DNA of 64,000 bases, taken from Planctomycetia bacterium. Its GTDB lineage: Bacteria; Planctomycetota; Planctomycetia; Pirellulales; JALHLM01. The stretch covers positions 1 to 64,000 of the forward strand of contig JAWXBP010000319.1 in assembly GCA_034440135.1 (NCBI GenBank), given 5' to 3'. The position numbers and the translations under genes were made by a program. Within the stretch, counting starts at the first letter, position 1; each line of letters begins with the position of its first letter. The notes below the pieces were generated by a model. It did not search any database, was not told the DNA's origin, and worked only from the letters and a program-made list of their open reading frames with translations. Below, piece after piece: positions 24,552 through 32,786 of this stretch.

Positions 24552-27020
24552 TCACTTCGCCTCCACGCCCCACGCTTCCACGCCGCTGGCCGTCGCAATT
24601 ACCAGGGCCGGTTTGCCGACGATTTCCGTGGCCGCCAGGCCAGCTAGCGCTGCACCGTGGTGAAAGCGATCGAGGACCTGGCCTTCGCGGCTGATGAGTT
24701 GAATCGAACCGTCGGCGCCGGCGATGATCCATTGCGATTCTTCGCCTGGCAGGACTTTTCCTGAAGTGACCGCGTCGATCGGGTGGCGCTGCCAACCGAA
24801 GGGCAGCGGGAGTTCCCACTGCGCGGTGAAGTCCGGGGCGATGCCGACGAGCGATTCGTGGTTCGCCTGGTCACGGGCGATCGCGCAGATTTCCACGTTC
24901 CCATCGCCGTTCAAATCGGCCGTGAAGACCGCGTGCAGGTACCGCGTGCCGACGGAATGATGTTCGCTCGGTTGGCCGTCGTGCGCGAGTGCGACGAGCG
25001 TCCCTTGGCGGTTCGTGGTCAACAGCGATCGCTGACCGGACGCGTCGGGTGATGTCACGGCGAGTCGATACACCAACTCCAGGGATTGATTGTTCCAGGC
25101 CCGCGTGCCGTCGAGCGCCACGTTGTGAACGCCGCCGGCGCCCCAGAAGGCGACGTTCAATTCCGGCTGTCCGTCAGCATTCAGATCGCCGAATTGGACG
25201 TCGGTCAGACCGTCGGACTTGCCGCCTTCGAGTGACGGGTAGCTGAACTTAGTTTTCCAAGCGCTGTCGAACACATGTGCTTGTTGCTGCGCGCTGGCTG
25301 AGCCGGCGAAGACGCGCTGCCCGGCGCTATCGACGGCCGTGCGCAGATAGCGGACCACGGCTTCTTCGGGCAGTTCCAGCAAATGTCGTTCGACCAACTC
25401 GCCCTTGGCGTCGAGTTCAACCACCTGACGCCAACCGTCGAGGGCGTAGATCTTGGCCGTGGCGTCGCCGTCGCGCGTGACCAGCACGTTGCCTGGCTCT
25501 TTGACTGCCTTTGCGGTCCAGAGCTTCGTCAACTTGACCGTTTGCGGTTCCGAACGCGGGGCGATTTCCGCGTCGGGCAATTCTTGCGTTGCGCTTTCCG
25601 ATCCGCTCGAAGCCGTCTGGGCCTTTTGGTATTCGGCCATTTGCACTTCATAACGCTTCTGCACGTCGTTGAACGTGTCCTGGCCGGCCAGCAGCTTTTG
25701 CAGCGATTGCGACAGTTCTTCCGCGAGGTTCGAGTTCAGCCCCGCGTGGTAGTCCTGCACGCGGCCATCCGGTCCGAGGACATACAAGGCCGGCGCGCCA
25801 GGGATTTCGAAGGCGTTTTCGAAACACTTGTCGACGTCGCGGACGATCGGCAGTTTGACTTGCCAACCTTGCAGCACCTTTTGCAGTTCCAGGTTGCCTC
25901 CTGCGGGATCGGCGATGCTCACGGCGAAGAACTGCACACGATCGTCCTGCGCGTATTCCTCGAAGACGCGTTGCACGAGCGGCATCGTCGCCTGGCAGGG
26001 CTCGCACGTGGTGAACCAGAAATCGAGCACGGCGACTTTGCCGGCCAGCGATTCCTTGGTCACGCGGCGGCCGTCGAGCGTGTAAAAGGCAAACTCCGGC
26101 GCCGGCTTACCCAACAACGGCGAAGGGGGTTCCGGCCGCGGCATTTCAATGTGACTGACGAACGAATCAACCAGCTTCGCCCCTTCGGGCGTTTCGAACT
26201 GAAACGCGACGGCGTCGACCGGTGCGTTCACTTGTGCGCCCGCGAAATCGGCCACCAGTGTAAGATTGCTCACCGCGCCGGCCTGGCTCATCTGCTTCGC
26301 CAGTTCCGTCACTGGATATTCCAGCCGACGCAGCACGTGCGTTTTTTGATCGATCCAGAGCAACAACTGGCCATCGGTGCGCTCGATCACCACGCGATCG
26401 CAAGGCTCGCCGTCGATTTCGCCTGGAGACATCAGGCGAGGCGGCGCGGAACCAAGTTCCACCAATTGTTCGACGGCCTTGTCGTTAAGCAGGAACGCCA
26501 ACTGCGGCGACGAACCAGCCAGTCCGCCCGTCAGCACTCCATTCAGCAGTTCGTGGCGATAGATTTCTTCCAAGGTCAGCGCCGCGGGTGCATCGACTTC
26601 CAGAACTTCGCCGGCGAGATCGGCGATCGTGGCGCGGAACTTTTCGCCGTCGCTGACGACGAGCGCCTGATAGAGATTCAATCGCAACTTGTTCGGCTTT
26701 TCGAGCGTGACGGCGAAATCGACTGCTTCGTCGACCTTGCGTTCTCCCTGCTCGTAAAGCAGACGCACCGTGCCGCTGTCGGCGTACGTTTTGGCGTCGC
26801 GGTACGTGGCCGCCAGTTGATTCAACACCGCCTGGGCCTTGATCACTTCCGGCGACTGAGCCGGATCGCCCTTCTTGGCGGCCGACGTCACTCCCGCCTT
26901 GGCGATTTCGAGATCGCGCGGGGCGGCGTCGTTGCAGCCAATGAAGGCAAGCGGAGACAGCGCGAGGAATCCGCAAAACAGCGCGCCGAGAAGGCTGCCG
27001 CGATGATAGCATGCCAGCAT
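24552..27020 (-). CDS. Lipoprotein with thioredoxin-like and propeller-like domains
   Basis: An 822-residue exported protein. The N-terminus is a lipoprotein signal with Cys29 (LSPLAFIGCND). Residues about 70-300 resemble the LolA-like/DUF2092 fold of outer-membrane lipoprotein carriers (TYADSGTVRLLYEQGERKVD, LKLRLNLYQALVVSDGEKF-like pattern). A thioredoxin/AhpC-TSA domain follows (about 310-440: LGKPAPEFAFYTLDGRRVTK, with WFTTCEPCQATMPL, redox cysteines about 338 and 341). The C-terminal 330 residues contain repeated beta-blades with FG-GAP-like DLNADGQPE and DLNGDGNVE calcium-type motifs. The combination suggests a cell-surface or periplasmic protein with thiol chemistry; the role is unknown. 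The ATG at 27020 is chosen for the signal peptide; the frame is open upstream. Confidence 0.85.
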   Translation of the reverse strand: MLACYHRGSLLGALFCGFLALSPLAFIGCNDAAPRDLEIAKAGVTSAAKKGDPAQSPEVIKAQAVLNQLAATYRDAKTYADSGTVRLLYEQGERKVDEAVDFAVTLEKPNKLRLNLYQALVVSDGEKFRATIADLAGEVLEVDAPAALTLEEIYRHELLNGVLTGGLAGSSPQLAFLLNDKAVEQLVELGSAPPRLMSPGEIDGEPCDRVVIERTDGQLLLWIDQKTHVLRRLEYPVTELAKQMSQAGAVSNLTLVADFAGAQVNAPVDAVAFQFETPEGAKLVDSFVSHIEMPRPEPPSPLLGKPAPEFAFYTLDGRRVTKESLAGKVAVLDFWFTTCEPCQATMPLVQRVFEEYAQDDRVQFFAVSIADPAGGNLELQKVLQGWQVKLPIVRDVDKCFENAFEIPGAPALYVLGPDGRVQDYHAGLNSNLAEELSQSLQKLLAGQDTFNDVQKRYEVQMAEYQKAQTASSGSESATQELPDAEIAPRSEPQTVKLTKLWTAKAVKEPGNVLVTRDGDATAKIYALDGWRQVVELDAKGELVERHLLELPEEAVVRYLRTAVDSAGQRVFAGSASAQQQAHVFDSAWKTKFSYPSLEGGKSDGLTDVQFGDLNADGQPELNVAFWGAGGVHNVALDGTRAWNNQSLELVYRLAVTSPDASGQRSLLTTNRQGTLVALAHDGQPSEHHSVGTRYLHAVFTADLNGDGNVEICAIARDQANHESLVGIAPDFTAQWELPLPFGWQRHPIDAVTSGKVLPGEESQWIIAGADGSIQLISREGQVLDRFHHGAALAGLAATEIVGKPALVIATASGVEAWGVEAK

Positions 27021-27132
27021 GGGAAGATCCTTTTCCAAAGTCCGATCCGTCGGGCGGGCATTATGCGACACTGGCCCCGGTGGGTAAAGCTCGGATTGGC
27101 GAACTGGGCGAATTGCCGGCGCAAAGCCGTCC

Positions 27133-27197
27133 AAGCCCAGGGAAGGCCCTCGATATCGCCTCCATTGGCGAAGATTTCTGTGGCCTTCCCTGGGCTT
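27133..27197. repeat. CCCAGGG stem-loop element, second copy
   Basis: AAGCCCAGGGAAGGCC (27133-27148) pairs perfectly over 16 bases with GGCCTTCCCTGGGCTT (27182-27197). The loop contains TATCGCCTCCATTGGCGAAG. It lies in the divergent space between the lipoprotein gene and ygfZ. It shares both its ends and its central CATTGGC with the copy at 22494-22558. Confidence 0.88.
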
Positions 27198-27269
27198 AGC
27201 GCGAACAAACGTCCATTCCTGCACAGCGCCGTCTCGCCGGCGCTGGAAAAAGTGCGATAATCAAGCGCT

Positions 27270-28298
27270 ATGGACAACTGGCAACCATTCCGCGACTTGT
27301 TTCCCACGGCCGCAGCGCTGCCGCCACTCGATTTCGGCGACCCGGCCGGCGAAGAAATGGCGCTCGCGGCCGGCGTTGGCATTGTGCCGTTGCTGGATCG
27401 CTCGCAACTTGCGCTCCGCGGTGCGGATCGAGCGTCGTTCCTGCATAACTTGTCCACAAACGACATCCGCCGCCTCGCTCCCGGGCAAGGTTGCGAGGCG
27501 TTTCTGCTGAACGCCCCCGGCAAAGTTCTCGCGCACGTCTACGTCTTCGTGGAAGCAGAACAATTGGTGCTCGACACCGTTCCGGGACAGGGGGAGTTCC
27601 TGCTGCAGCACCTGGATCGCTATTTGATTCGTGAAAAGGTGGAGTTGGTCCCATTGCCGGATCGCTATGACTTGCTGTTGGCCGGGCCGAAGGCGGCGGA
27701 TCTATTGGCGCGGCTAGGCGTCACGTCAGAACCGAGCGAGCATTGCAGCCACGCAGCGACGCGCATCGCGGAACATCCGGTCACGATCCGGCGCGTGGAT
27801 CTCGCCGGCGCCGAGTCATTAATGATTACGTTGGATACCGCGCACGTCGGCTCGGTGTGGACAACATTGTGCAAAGTCGGCGCAACGCCCTGCGGGATGT
27901 CCGCTTTCACCGCGGCGCGGATCGCCGCCGGAGCGCCGCTCTTCGGATTCGACATCACCGACGCGAACTTGCCGCAAGAAATCGGCCGCGACCGGCAAGC
28001 CATCAGCTTCACCAAAGGCTGTTACATCGGCCAGGAAACGGTTGCTCGCATTGACGCGCTAGGGCATGTGAATCGCCTGCTCGTCGGCCTGCGCGGAACC
28101 GGCGACACGGCATTTCCGGCCGGCATGGAACTTAGTGCGGACGATGGCAAGACTGTGGGCACAGTCACGAGCACTGCGTATTCCCATCGCCTGAAGCAGC
28201 CCATAGCCCTGGGCTACGTGCGCCGAGCGCAAGCCACGCCAGGCACGATGTTGAATTCGACGTCCGGCCCGGTCGAGGTCGTCGCGCTGCCCATGTAA
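27270..28298 (+). CDS. ygfZ: YgfZ/GcvT-like folate-binding Fe-S protein
   Basis: A 342-residue member of the GcvT/YgfZ superfamily, whose members bind tetrahydrofolate and help assemble or repair Fe-S enzymes such as MiaB. The defining signature KGCYIGQE is at residues 249-256 (Cys251). The GcvT-like N-terminal part is also present (LRGADRASFLHNLSTNDIRR, LAPGQGCEAFLLNAPGKVLA). The N-terminus MDNWQPFRDLFPTAAALPPL follows an ATG at 27270. It may share an upstream region with the divergent lipoprotein gene. Confidence 0.92.
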   Translation: MDNWQPFRDLFPTAAALPPLDFGDPAGEEMALAAGVGIVPLLDRSQLALRGADRASFLHNLSTNDIRRLAPGQGCEAFLLNAPGKVLAHVYVFVEAEQLVLDTVPGQGEFLLQHLDRYLIREKVELVPLPDRYDLLLAGPKAADLLARLGVTSEPSEHCSHAATRIAEHPVTIRRVDLAGAESLMITLDTAHVGSVWTTLCKVGATPCGMSAFTAARIAAGAPLFGFDITDANLPQEIGRDRQAISFTKGCYIGQETVARIDALGHVNRLLVGLRGTGDTAFPAGMELSADDGKTVGTVTSTAYSHRLKQPIALGYVRRAQATPGTMLNSTSGPVEVVALPM

Positions 28299-28322
28299 TC
28301 GCAGTGATGTATGCGCTTCCTC

Positions 28323-28554
28323 TGTAGCCGAGGTCTGTGACCTCGGCGCGTTGGACGTTGTTATCTTGAACCACGAAAGGCACGAAAAACACGAACGGTT
28401 TGAATTCGGCAATTGAGTAATTGCCGCGCATTCGATCCGCTGTCGAAATCCTGTTCGTGTCTTTCGTGCCTTTCGTGGTTCTTCAATTCCAATGAGACGG
28501 GCGCTGGGTGTGATGCGGTGTCCTCTCCGGCCGAGGTCACAGACCTCCGCTACA
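28323..28554. repeat. 232-bp composite ended by GTAGCCGAGG hairpins
   Basis: The left end TGTAGCCGAGGTCTGTGACC... (28323-28346) is a hairpin. The right end CCGAGGTCACAGACCTCCGC... (28531-28554) is the inverted copy. Inside lies a second inverted pair of CACGAAA tracts (28366-28486). The composite fills the gap between ygfZ and the convergent gene at 28565. Confidence 0.88.
28366..28486. repeat. Inverted CACGAAA tracts nested in the composite
   Basis: The left tract reads TTGAACCACGAAAGGCACGA (28366-28396, with AAAACACGAAC following). The right tract is its inverse, TTTCGTGCCTTTCGTGGTTC (28453-28486 region). The two are about 55 bases apart and could form a long imperfect stem. Related GAACC-starting tracts occur at 45726 and 55285. 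Confidence 0.85.
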
Positions 28555-28564
28555 GTAGACGTTT

Positions 28565-29053
28565 TCATTCCGCGTGGGGGCGTTGCGCTACGGTGAGCGG
28601 GGAAGGCAATGCCGCGAGCCACGCTTGCACGCGTTCCAATTCCGGCGCATCGGGCGGAAAACACGTGATGCGGGATGAGCGCTCAGCGTTCGCAAGATCG
28701 TCGCAAAGCAACTGCAATCGCGACTGCAATTGCGAGAGGGCCGCGCTTCGTTCTTCCTTAGCCAATTCACGCGAGCGCAGTTCAACTTGCGTGCCGGTTC
28801 GCTCGCGGCGCATTGCGATCAGCCGTCGATCTTGCGCCTTCCAAAGTTCTCCGGCCACGTACGCGCGGCGCAGTTCATTCAACGCATTGAAGTGATACGC
28901 CGGATCCGCCCCAAAGAAGACGCTCGCGCAGCCGTTCCGGCGAAACCCGACGATGACCGACTCCGGTTCGCTCGCGGTGCGCAACTCAACGCGCTCCACG
29001 AGCGCCGTCGCCTCGCGCATCAAATCTTCACGGTCCTGCTCATCACGCGCCAT
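28565..29053 (-). CDS. Uncharacterised soluble protein
   Basis: A 162-residue, highly charged, helical protein without membrane segments. The middle part (VIVGFRRNGCASVFFGADPA, YHFNALNELRRAYVAGELWK) reads like a compact alpha/beta unit. It is followed by a helix rich in Glu, Arg, Leu and Gln (SRELAKEERSAALSQLQSRL) that could be coiled. No family is recognised. It lies downstream of the GAP1-like operon on the same strand, 184 bases beyond its end, but a repeat separates them, so I do not count it as part of the operon. Confidence 0.72.
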   Translation of the reverse strand: MARDEQDREDLMREATALVERVELRTASEPESVIVGFRRNGCASVFFGADPAYHFNALNELRRAYVAGELWKAQDRRLIAMRRERTGTQVELRSRELAKEERSAALSQLQSRLQLLCDDLANAERSSRITCFPPDAPELERVQAWLAALPSPLTVAQRPHAE

Positions 29054-29190
29054 GCGGACGATTGTCCCTCATGACACCACGTACGGCCAGCCGGATGAGG
29101 CCCGCGAAACACACGAAATGACGCGAAAGCTAGAGAGGTTCACAAAGCTACGCAGCGAGTCCTCGCGCCCAACTGAAATGCGGCTGCCTC

Positions 29191-29225
29191 CTCCTCCGCG
29201 TCCTCCGTGCCTTCGTGGTGAATCC
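29191..29225. repeat. ACGGAG-type tract (minus orientation)
   Basis: The tract includes CCTCCTCCGCGTCCTCCGTG followed by CCTTCGTGGTGAA. On the minus strand it reads TTCACCACGAAGGCACGGAG. It lies immediately after the stop of the GAP1-like gene at 29238. Confidence 0.75.
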
Positions 29226-29237
29226 TCCAGCGCGACC

Positions 29238-30632
29238 TCAGTCGCGGAAGAAGATCGCGATTGCGTCGAGCGCTCGCACGGCGACGCCGGGGCTGCGGAC
29301 TTCTTCGCCGTCGGCGCATTCTTGCCAGAGTCGCAAGGCATAGCGCACGTAGTGCTCGCGATAGACTTCGACGTCAGCGCGGCCGAGGCAATTCACCGTG
29401 TGCGGCCAGAGATTGGCCAAGCGGTCGAAGGCTTCTGGTTTGCCGGCGATTGCTTCGAACACCGTGTCGTCGAGCAGTTCCAACTGTTCTTGTGATTGTG
29501 GATGCTGGGCGCCGAGCGTATCGGCCGGGGCGCTCGCGAGCTCCAACAACGTCGCTTCGGCCACGGCGGCCGACCAGCGACTCGCGGCTCGGTCGTGCGC
29601 GGCATCGGCGCGCCGTTCCATGGGAGCGATAGTCGATACGTCCGGTTCTTTGGTCACGATCGTCTCGCGCGCCCGTTCCTCAGGGAAGGCGCTCACCGTG
29701 TCGCTGGCAGCGGACAGCGTCGAGGTATCTTCCAAGGCGCTACCATTCCCAGCCAGTTCTTCCAGCAATTGATCGCCGAGGCGATCGAGATCCTGTCCCG
29801 TTACTGCGCCCAAGCGACCGACGCGCGACGAGAAGAACGACGTCTTTCCTGCGGCCAACGCACAGGACACGAAGCCCGGCCAGCCGTTCGTGACCGAAAG
29901 GCCCGGGGTGCGTTCGGCGCTCAAATCGAGCAATTCGATGTCATGCTGCCGGAGCACGCGGCGTTGTTCCGGCTGGTGGACCGGAACGCAATTGATTTTG
30001 TAGGGACGACGCGGCGAGTATTTGAGACCGGTCGTGAACGACAGTTCCGTGCGGCAACTCGGCGGCAGACAGTTAATCAGTCCGGCCACAAGACACGCTG
30101 GCTGCGCGTGCCCGACGATGCCAAAGGGTTGCCCGGCGATCAAGTGACTCAACAATCGCGCGACCCAAGCAGGGCCGGGATCGGACTGGAGTTGCAGGAA
30201 CACTGATTGATCGACGGCCGCCGCGCGACCTGGTAAGCGGAAGGCGTCGAGCTCCTTCGGCAACTCGTCGTAGATGCGCAGCGAGCCTTGCGCTAATGCC
30301 GCAGTCAGCACGGCGAAGGGATTGTTGCCGAAGCGGGCCAGCGAATCCGGGCCGACCACGAGGCACTGCGTGTAGACTTGCGCGCCGCGACGACCGCTGT
30401 ATTCGCCGCCAGCCGGCTCCGTCTTGGAGATGCAAAACGCGCCGCTCGGCAGTTGGAAGAAGTTGACGCTCACCGCGTCGGCGCCTTCCTCGTACAACGA
30501 GTCGTGCGACGGCCCCCACACGCTGATCTCGCGCGCGTCTTCGTCGCAAATGCCGGGACTGCGGGCCACCAACTGGTAGCCCGCGGCACGGTCCGTCCGC
30601 GCCGAAGTGAAAACGGCTTGTTCGATCAACAT
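29238..30632 (-). CDS. GAP1-like GTPase-associated protein
   Basis: A 464-residue soluble protein, last gene of the four-gene operon. The N-terminal region resembles the GAP1-N2 type domains described for proteins encoded beside conflict-type GTPases: MLIEQAVFTSARTDRAAGYQ, LVARSPGICDEDAREISVWG, then VNFFQLPSGAFCISKTEPAG. The middle (INCLPPSCRTELSFTTGLKY) also fits that family. The C-terminal 150 residues are low-complexity (Ala, Glu, Thr) and then helical (FDRLANLWPHTVNCLGRADV, YREHYVRYALRLWQECADGE). The ATG at 30632 lies 10 bases after the GTPase stop; an upstream GTG at 30662 would overlap it. The domain name is from memory of the family pattern, not a search. Confidence 0.72.
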   Translation of the reverse strand: MLIEQAVFTSARTDRAAGYQLVARSPGICDEDAREISVWGPSHDSLYEEGADAVSVNFFQLPSGAFCISKTEPAGGEYSGRRGAQVYTQCLVVGPDSLARFGNNPFAVLTAALAQGSLRIYDELPKELDAFRLPGRAAAVDQSVFLQLQSDPGPAWVARLLSHLIAGQPFGIVGHAQPACLVAGLINCLPPSCRTELSFTTGLKYSPRRPYKINCVPVHQPEQRRVLRQHDIELLDLSAERTPGLSVTNGWPGFVSCALAAGKTSFFSSRVGRLGAVTGQDLDRLGDQLLEELAGNGSALEDTSTLSAASDTVSAFPEERARETIVTKEPDVSTIAPMERRADAAHDRAASRWSAAVAEATLLELASAPADTLGAQHPQSQEQLELLDDTVFEAIAGKPEAFDRLANLWPHTVNCLGRADVEVYREHYVRYALRLWQECADGEEVRSPGVAVRALDAIAIFFRD

Positions 30633-30642
30633 GCCAGGGGTC

Positions 30643-31554
30643 TCAAGACTTGATGCGCCCAATCAACCACTCGAACGGCTCGATGATGCCGCGCGGTTCG
30701 ACGCGCAACGGCACCCGAACTCGACCGAGCTTGGGCACATTTCGATACGCGCAGGAACCGGCCACACCGGAGGCAAAGAACTGTACCTCACGGAAGCGTT
30801 CCTGGCAGAGCCGGTAAAGGCCCGAGGCATGTCTTGCGGCGAAAGCGGCGGGGTCAATGAAGCAATCTTCCCGCTCGTCCGCTTTGGAGAAAATAAGCGC
30901 GATGGGACGGCTAGGCCAACCGGTCTTGGGGTCCTCGTCCAGTTCGATCAGGTAGCTGAGCAACTTCATGGCGAAGTAATCCTGCTCCAGCGTGCCGGAT
31001 CCGAGCTGCGAAGCGTCCACCAAGAGCAACACGCCGCCGCATTGGCTCAGTAGCGACCGGATCACCTGATACGAACGCGGATGCTCGATTTCTTCCAGCA
31101 GCGCTTCGCCGGCCATATCCGGCATGATCAAGTCGACCGGGTGGCGTTGTTTTTGCGCGCGGACCTGAGCGTGGACCCAATTCCAGCGATCCGGTTCGTT
31201 CGGCGTTTTGTCCGGAAACTCGCCGCGCGAGAGCGCCGCCGTCGTGATTTGTTGCAGCGTGATCGAGAACGCCCCGCGGGCCAGCAATTGCAGCCGGTCT
31301 GGCATCCGCGAGAGCATGTCCATTAACATGCCCAGGTAAACGGTCTTGCCGACGCCGCTGGTGCCGATCGCGGCGACCATGCGGGGACGCACTTTTTGCG
31401 TGTTCGCCTGGTGCGCGAGCGCCATCGGCGCGCAGCAATGCCGACACAACTCGGCGTCGAAGGTGTTGCCGCCCCCGCAGATGTAGCAGGGCACCTGAAC
31501 GGCATAACTCGCCAGGCGATAGGAGTCGAGGTGTAGCGTGCCTTCTTTGATCAT
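30643..31554 (-). CDS. Zinc-ribbon GTPase, double-GTPase (DO-GTPase2) type
   Basis: A 303-residue protein. Residues about 20-42 form a zinc ribbon (CYICGGGNTFDAELCRHCCA; two CxxC pairs). A P-loop GTPase domain follows, with Walker A AAIGTSGVGKTVYLG (about 67-73), G3-like DMAGE in DLIMPDMAGE, and a G4 of SKAD type (ALIFSKADE). The architecture matches the DO-GTPase2 family reported next to GAP1 proteins. Its ATG at 31554 overlaps the FGE-like stop by four bases (ATGA). The enzyme probably switches or powers a complex built by the neighbouring proteins, which is inference. Confidence 0.82.
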   Translation of the reverse strand: MIKEGTLHLDSYRLASYAVQVPCYICGGGNTFDAELCRHCCAPMALAHQANTQKVRPRMVAAIGTSGVGKTVYLGMLMDMLSRMPDRLQLLARGAFSITLQQITTAALSRGEFPDKTPNEPDRWNWVHAQVRAQKQRHPVDLIMPDMAGEALLEEIEHPRSYQVIRSLLSQCGGVLLLVDASQLGSGTLEQDYFAMKLLSYLIELDEDPKTGWPSRPIALIFSKADEREDCFIDPAAFAARHASGLYRLCQERFREVQFFASGVAGSCAYRNVPKLGRVRVPLRVEPRGIIEPFEWLIGRIKS

Positions 31555-32786
31555 GCTCCGGCCTCCTGAAGTTCGGCTTCCGGCTCGGCTGCTTCGCCGT
31601 TGTCGCTGAACGACACGTCGCATGCGCCCAAGGCGCAGCGAAAGCCGACGTTGTATCTGCGTGCGATGGGGTTCTCGCCGCTCTGGAATTGGCTCGTCGC
31701 CTGATTGTCGAAGTACGTGTCGAAAGCGCCGCCGCGGACGCTCTTCATCGGGTTCGGCAGCACCAGCTCCGGTCGGCCGTAGCCGCCGGCGCCGAAGTTA
31801 CTCGCGGTCCATTCCCAAACATTTCCAACCAGTTGGTAGACGCCGCCCACGCTAACGCCGGAGCCGAATTCGGTTACCGAGACGATCCGCCCCGGTCCGG
31901 AGCCCCAGATATTGGCGCGCTCGCGGTCCATGTTGTCGCCCCACGGATAGCGGCGCTGCATCCGGCTGCCCGGTCCCAAGGGCACCGGCCAACAAGCCGC
32001 CTTGACCCACTCGGCGTCGGTCGGCATCCGTTTGCCGACCCAACGGGCGTAGGCCATCGCCTCGTACCAACTCACGCCGATGACAGGTTGATCTTCGGAC
32101 CCCTCGTGGTAGCGCCCATGCCGCCAGTAGCGCGGTCCCAAGGATCCGGTTTGATCGACGAAATCGATCACCGCCGGCAGGATTTTGGCATCCCAGAGGG
32201 CCATCTGTTCATAGCCGCCGGCCATCACGAATTCGAGAAACTGCCGATTCGTGACCGAATAGCGATCCAGGTAATAGGCGTCGACGCGATAGACGGACTT
32301 GTGCGCATCGTCGTCCTCTTCCTTGGGATTGATCGAGTGTTCATCCCAAGGGCCAAGCTCGACCTCGCCAGCCGGCACAAACGCCATTTGTTCTGTGAGC
32401 TCGTCACGAGTGCGGTCGCGATGCGCCGGTGACAGGTTCGCCACGACCTGCGGACGTAGCATGAGGGCATAGCGCCCTTGCGCGAGCATCTGCTCGACGA
32501 GTCCCTCAGTATCTTCGGGGGCCACTGGGGCGCGAGGCTGCTGCACGACGGCCGGCGCAGCGGGCGCGGCCACGGCGGCCGCTGGGGCGGCACGGCTCGT
32601 GCGCCAGCCGAGTATCCACAGTGCTCCCAGCGCGAAGCTCACCGCCCCGATCCCAAAGAGCGGCAGACTATTCCACCAACCGCCGAAGACGAGACACGCG
32701 CCGCCGACGCCGGCCGATAGCCAAGCCCAGCGTTGCCGCGGCACGGCTTTCAGCTTGGTCACGAGGTCGCGGATTTTGACTCTCAC
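31551..32786 (-). CDS. Membrane-anchored FGE/SUMF1-like protein, catalytic cysteines absent
   Basis: A 411-residue protein. Two membrane helices at about 20-61 (WLSAGVGGACLVFGGWW, LFGIGAVSFALGALWILGW) are followed by an Ala/Pro linker and a formylglycine-generating-enzyme-like domain at about 135-395. Visible family motifs are MAFVPAGEVELG, DAYYLDRYSVTNRQFLEFV, PVIGVSWYEAMAYARWVGKR, RYPWGDN, GNVWEWTAS, SVRGGAFD and GFRCA. The segment after RGG (AFDTYFDNQATSQFQ) lacks the cysteines that catalyse sulfatase activation in true FGE, so it is probably a binding or structural domain. It starts at a GTG that overlaps the preceding stop (GTGA). Confidence 0.85.
   Translation of the reverse strand: MRVKIRDLVTKLKAVPRQRWAWLSAGVGGACLVFGGWWNSLPLFGIGAVSFALGALWILGWRTSRAAPAAAVAAPAAPAVVQQPRAPVAPEDTEGLVEQMLAQGRYALMLRPQVVANLSPAHRDRTRDELTEQMAFVPAGEVELGPWDEHSINPKEEDDDAHKSVYRVDAYYLDRYSVTNRQFLEFVMAGGYEQMALWDAKILPAVIDFVDQTGSLGPRYWRHGRYHEGSEDQPVIGVSWYEAMAYARWVGKRMPTDAEWVKAACWPVPLGPGSRMQRRYPWGDNMDRERANIWGSGPGRIVSVTEFGSGVSVGGVYQLVGNVWEWTASNFGAGGYGRPELVLPNPMKSVRGGAFDTYFDNQATSQFQSGENPIARRYNVGFRCALGACDVSFSDNGEAAEPEAELQEAGA

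Noticed and set aside
25383-27260. 625-codon plus-strand frame opposite the lipoprotein gene
   Set aside because: Shadow of the real minus-strand gene; composition dominated by Arg, Gly and His with no domain.
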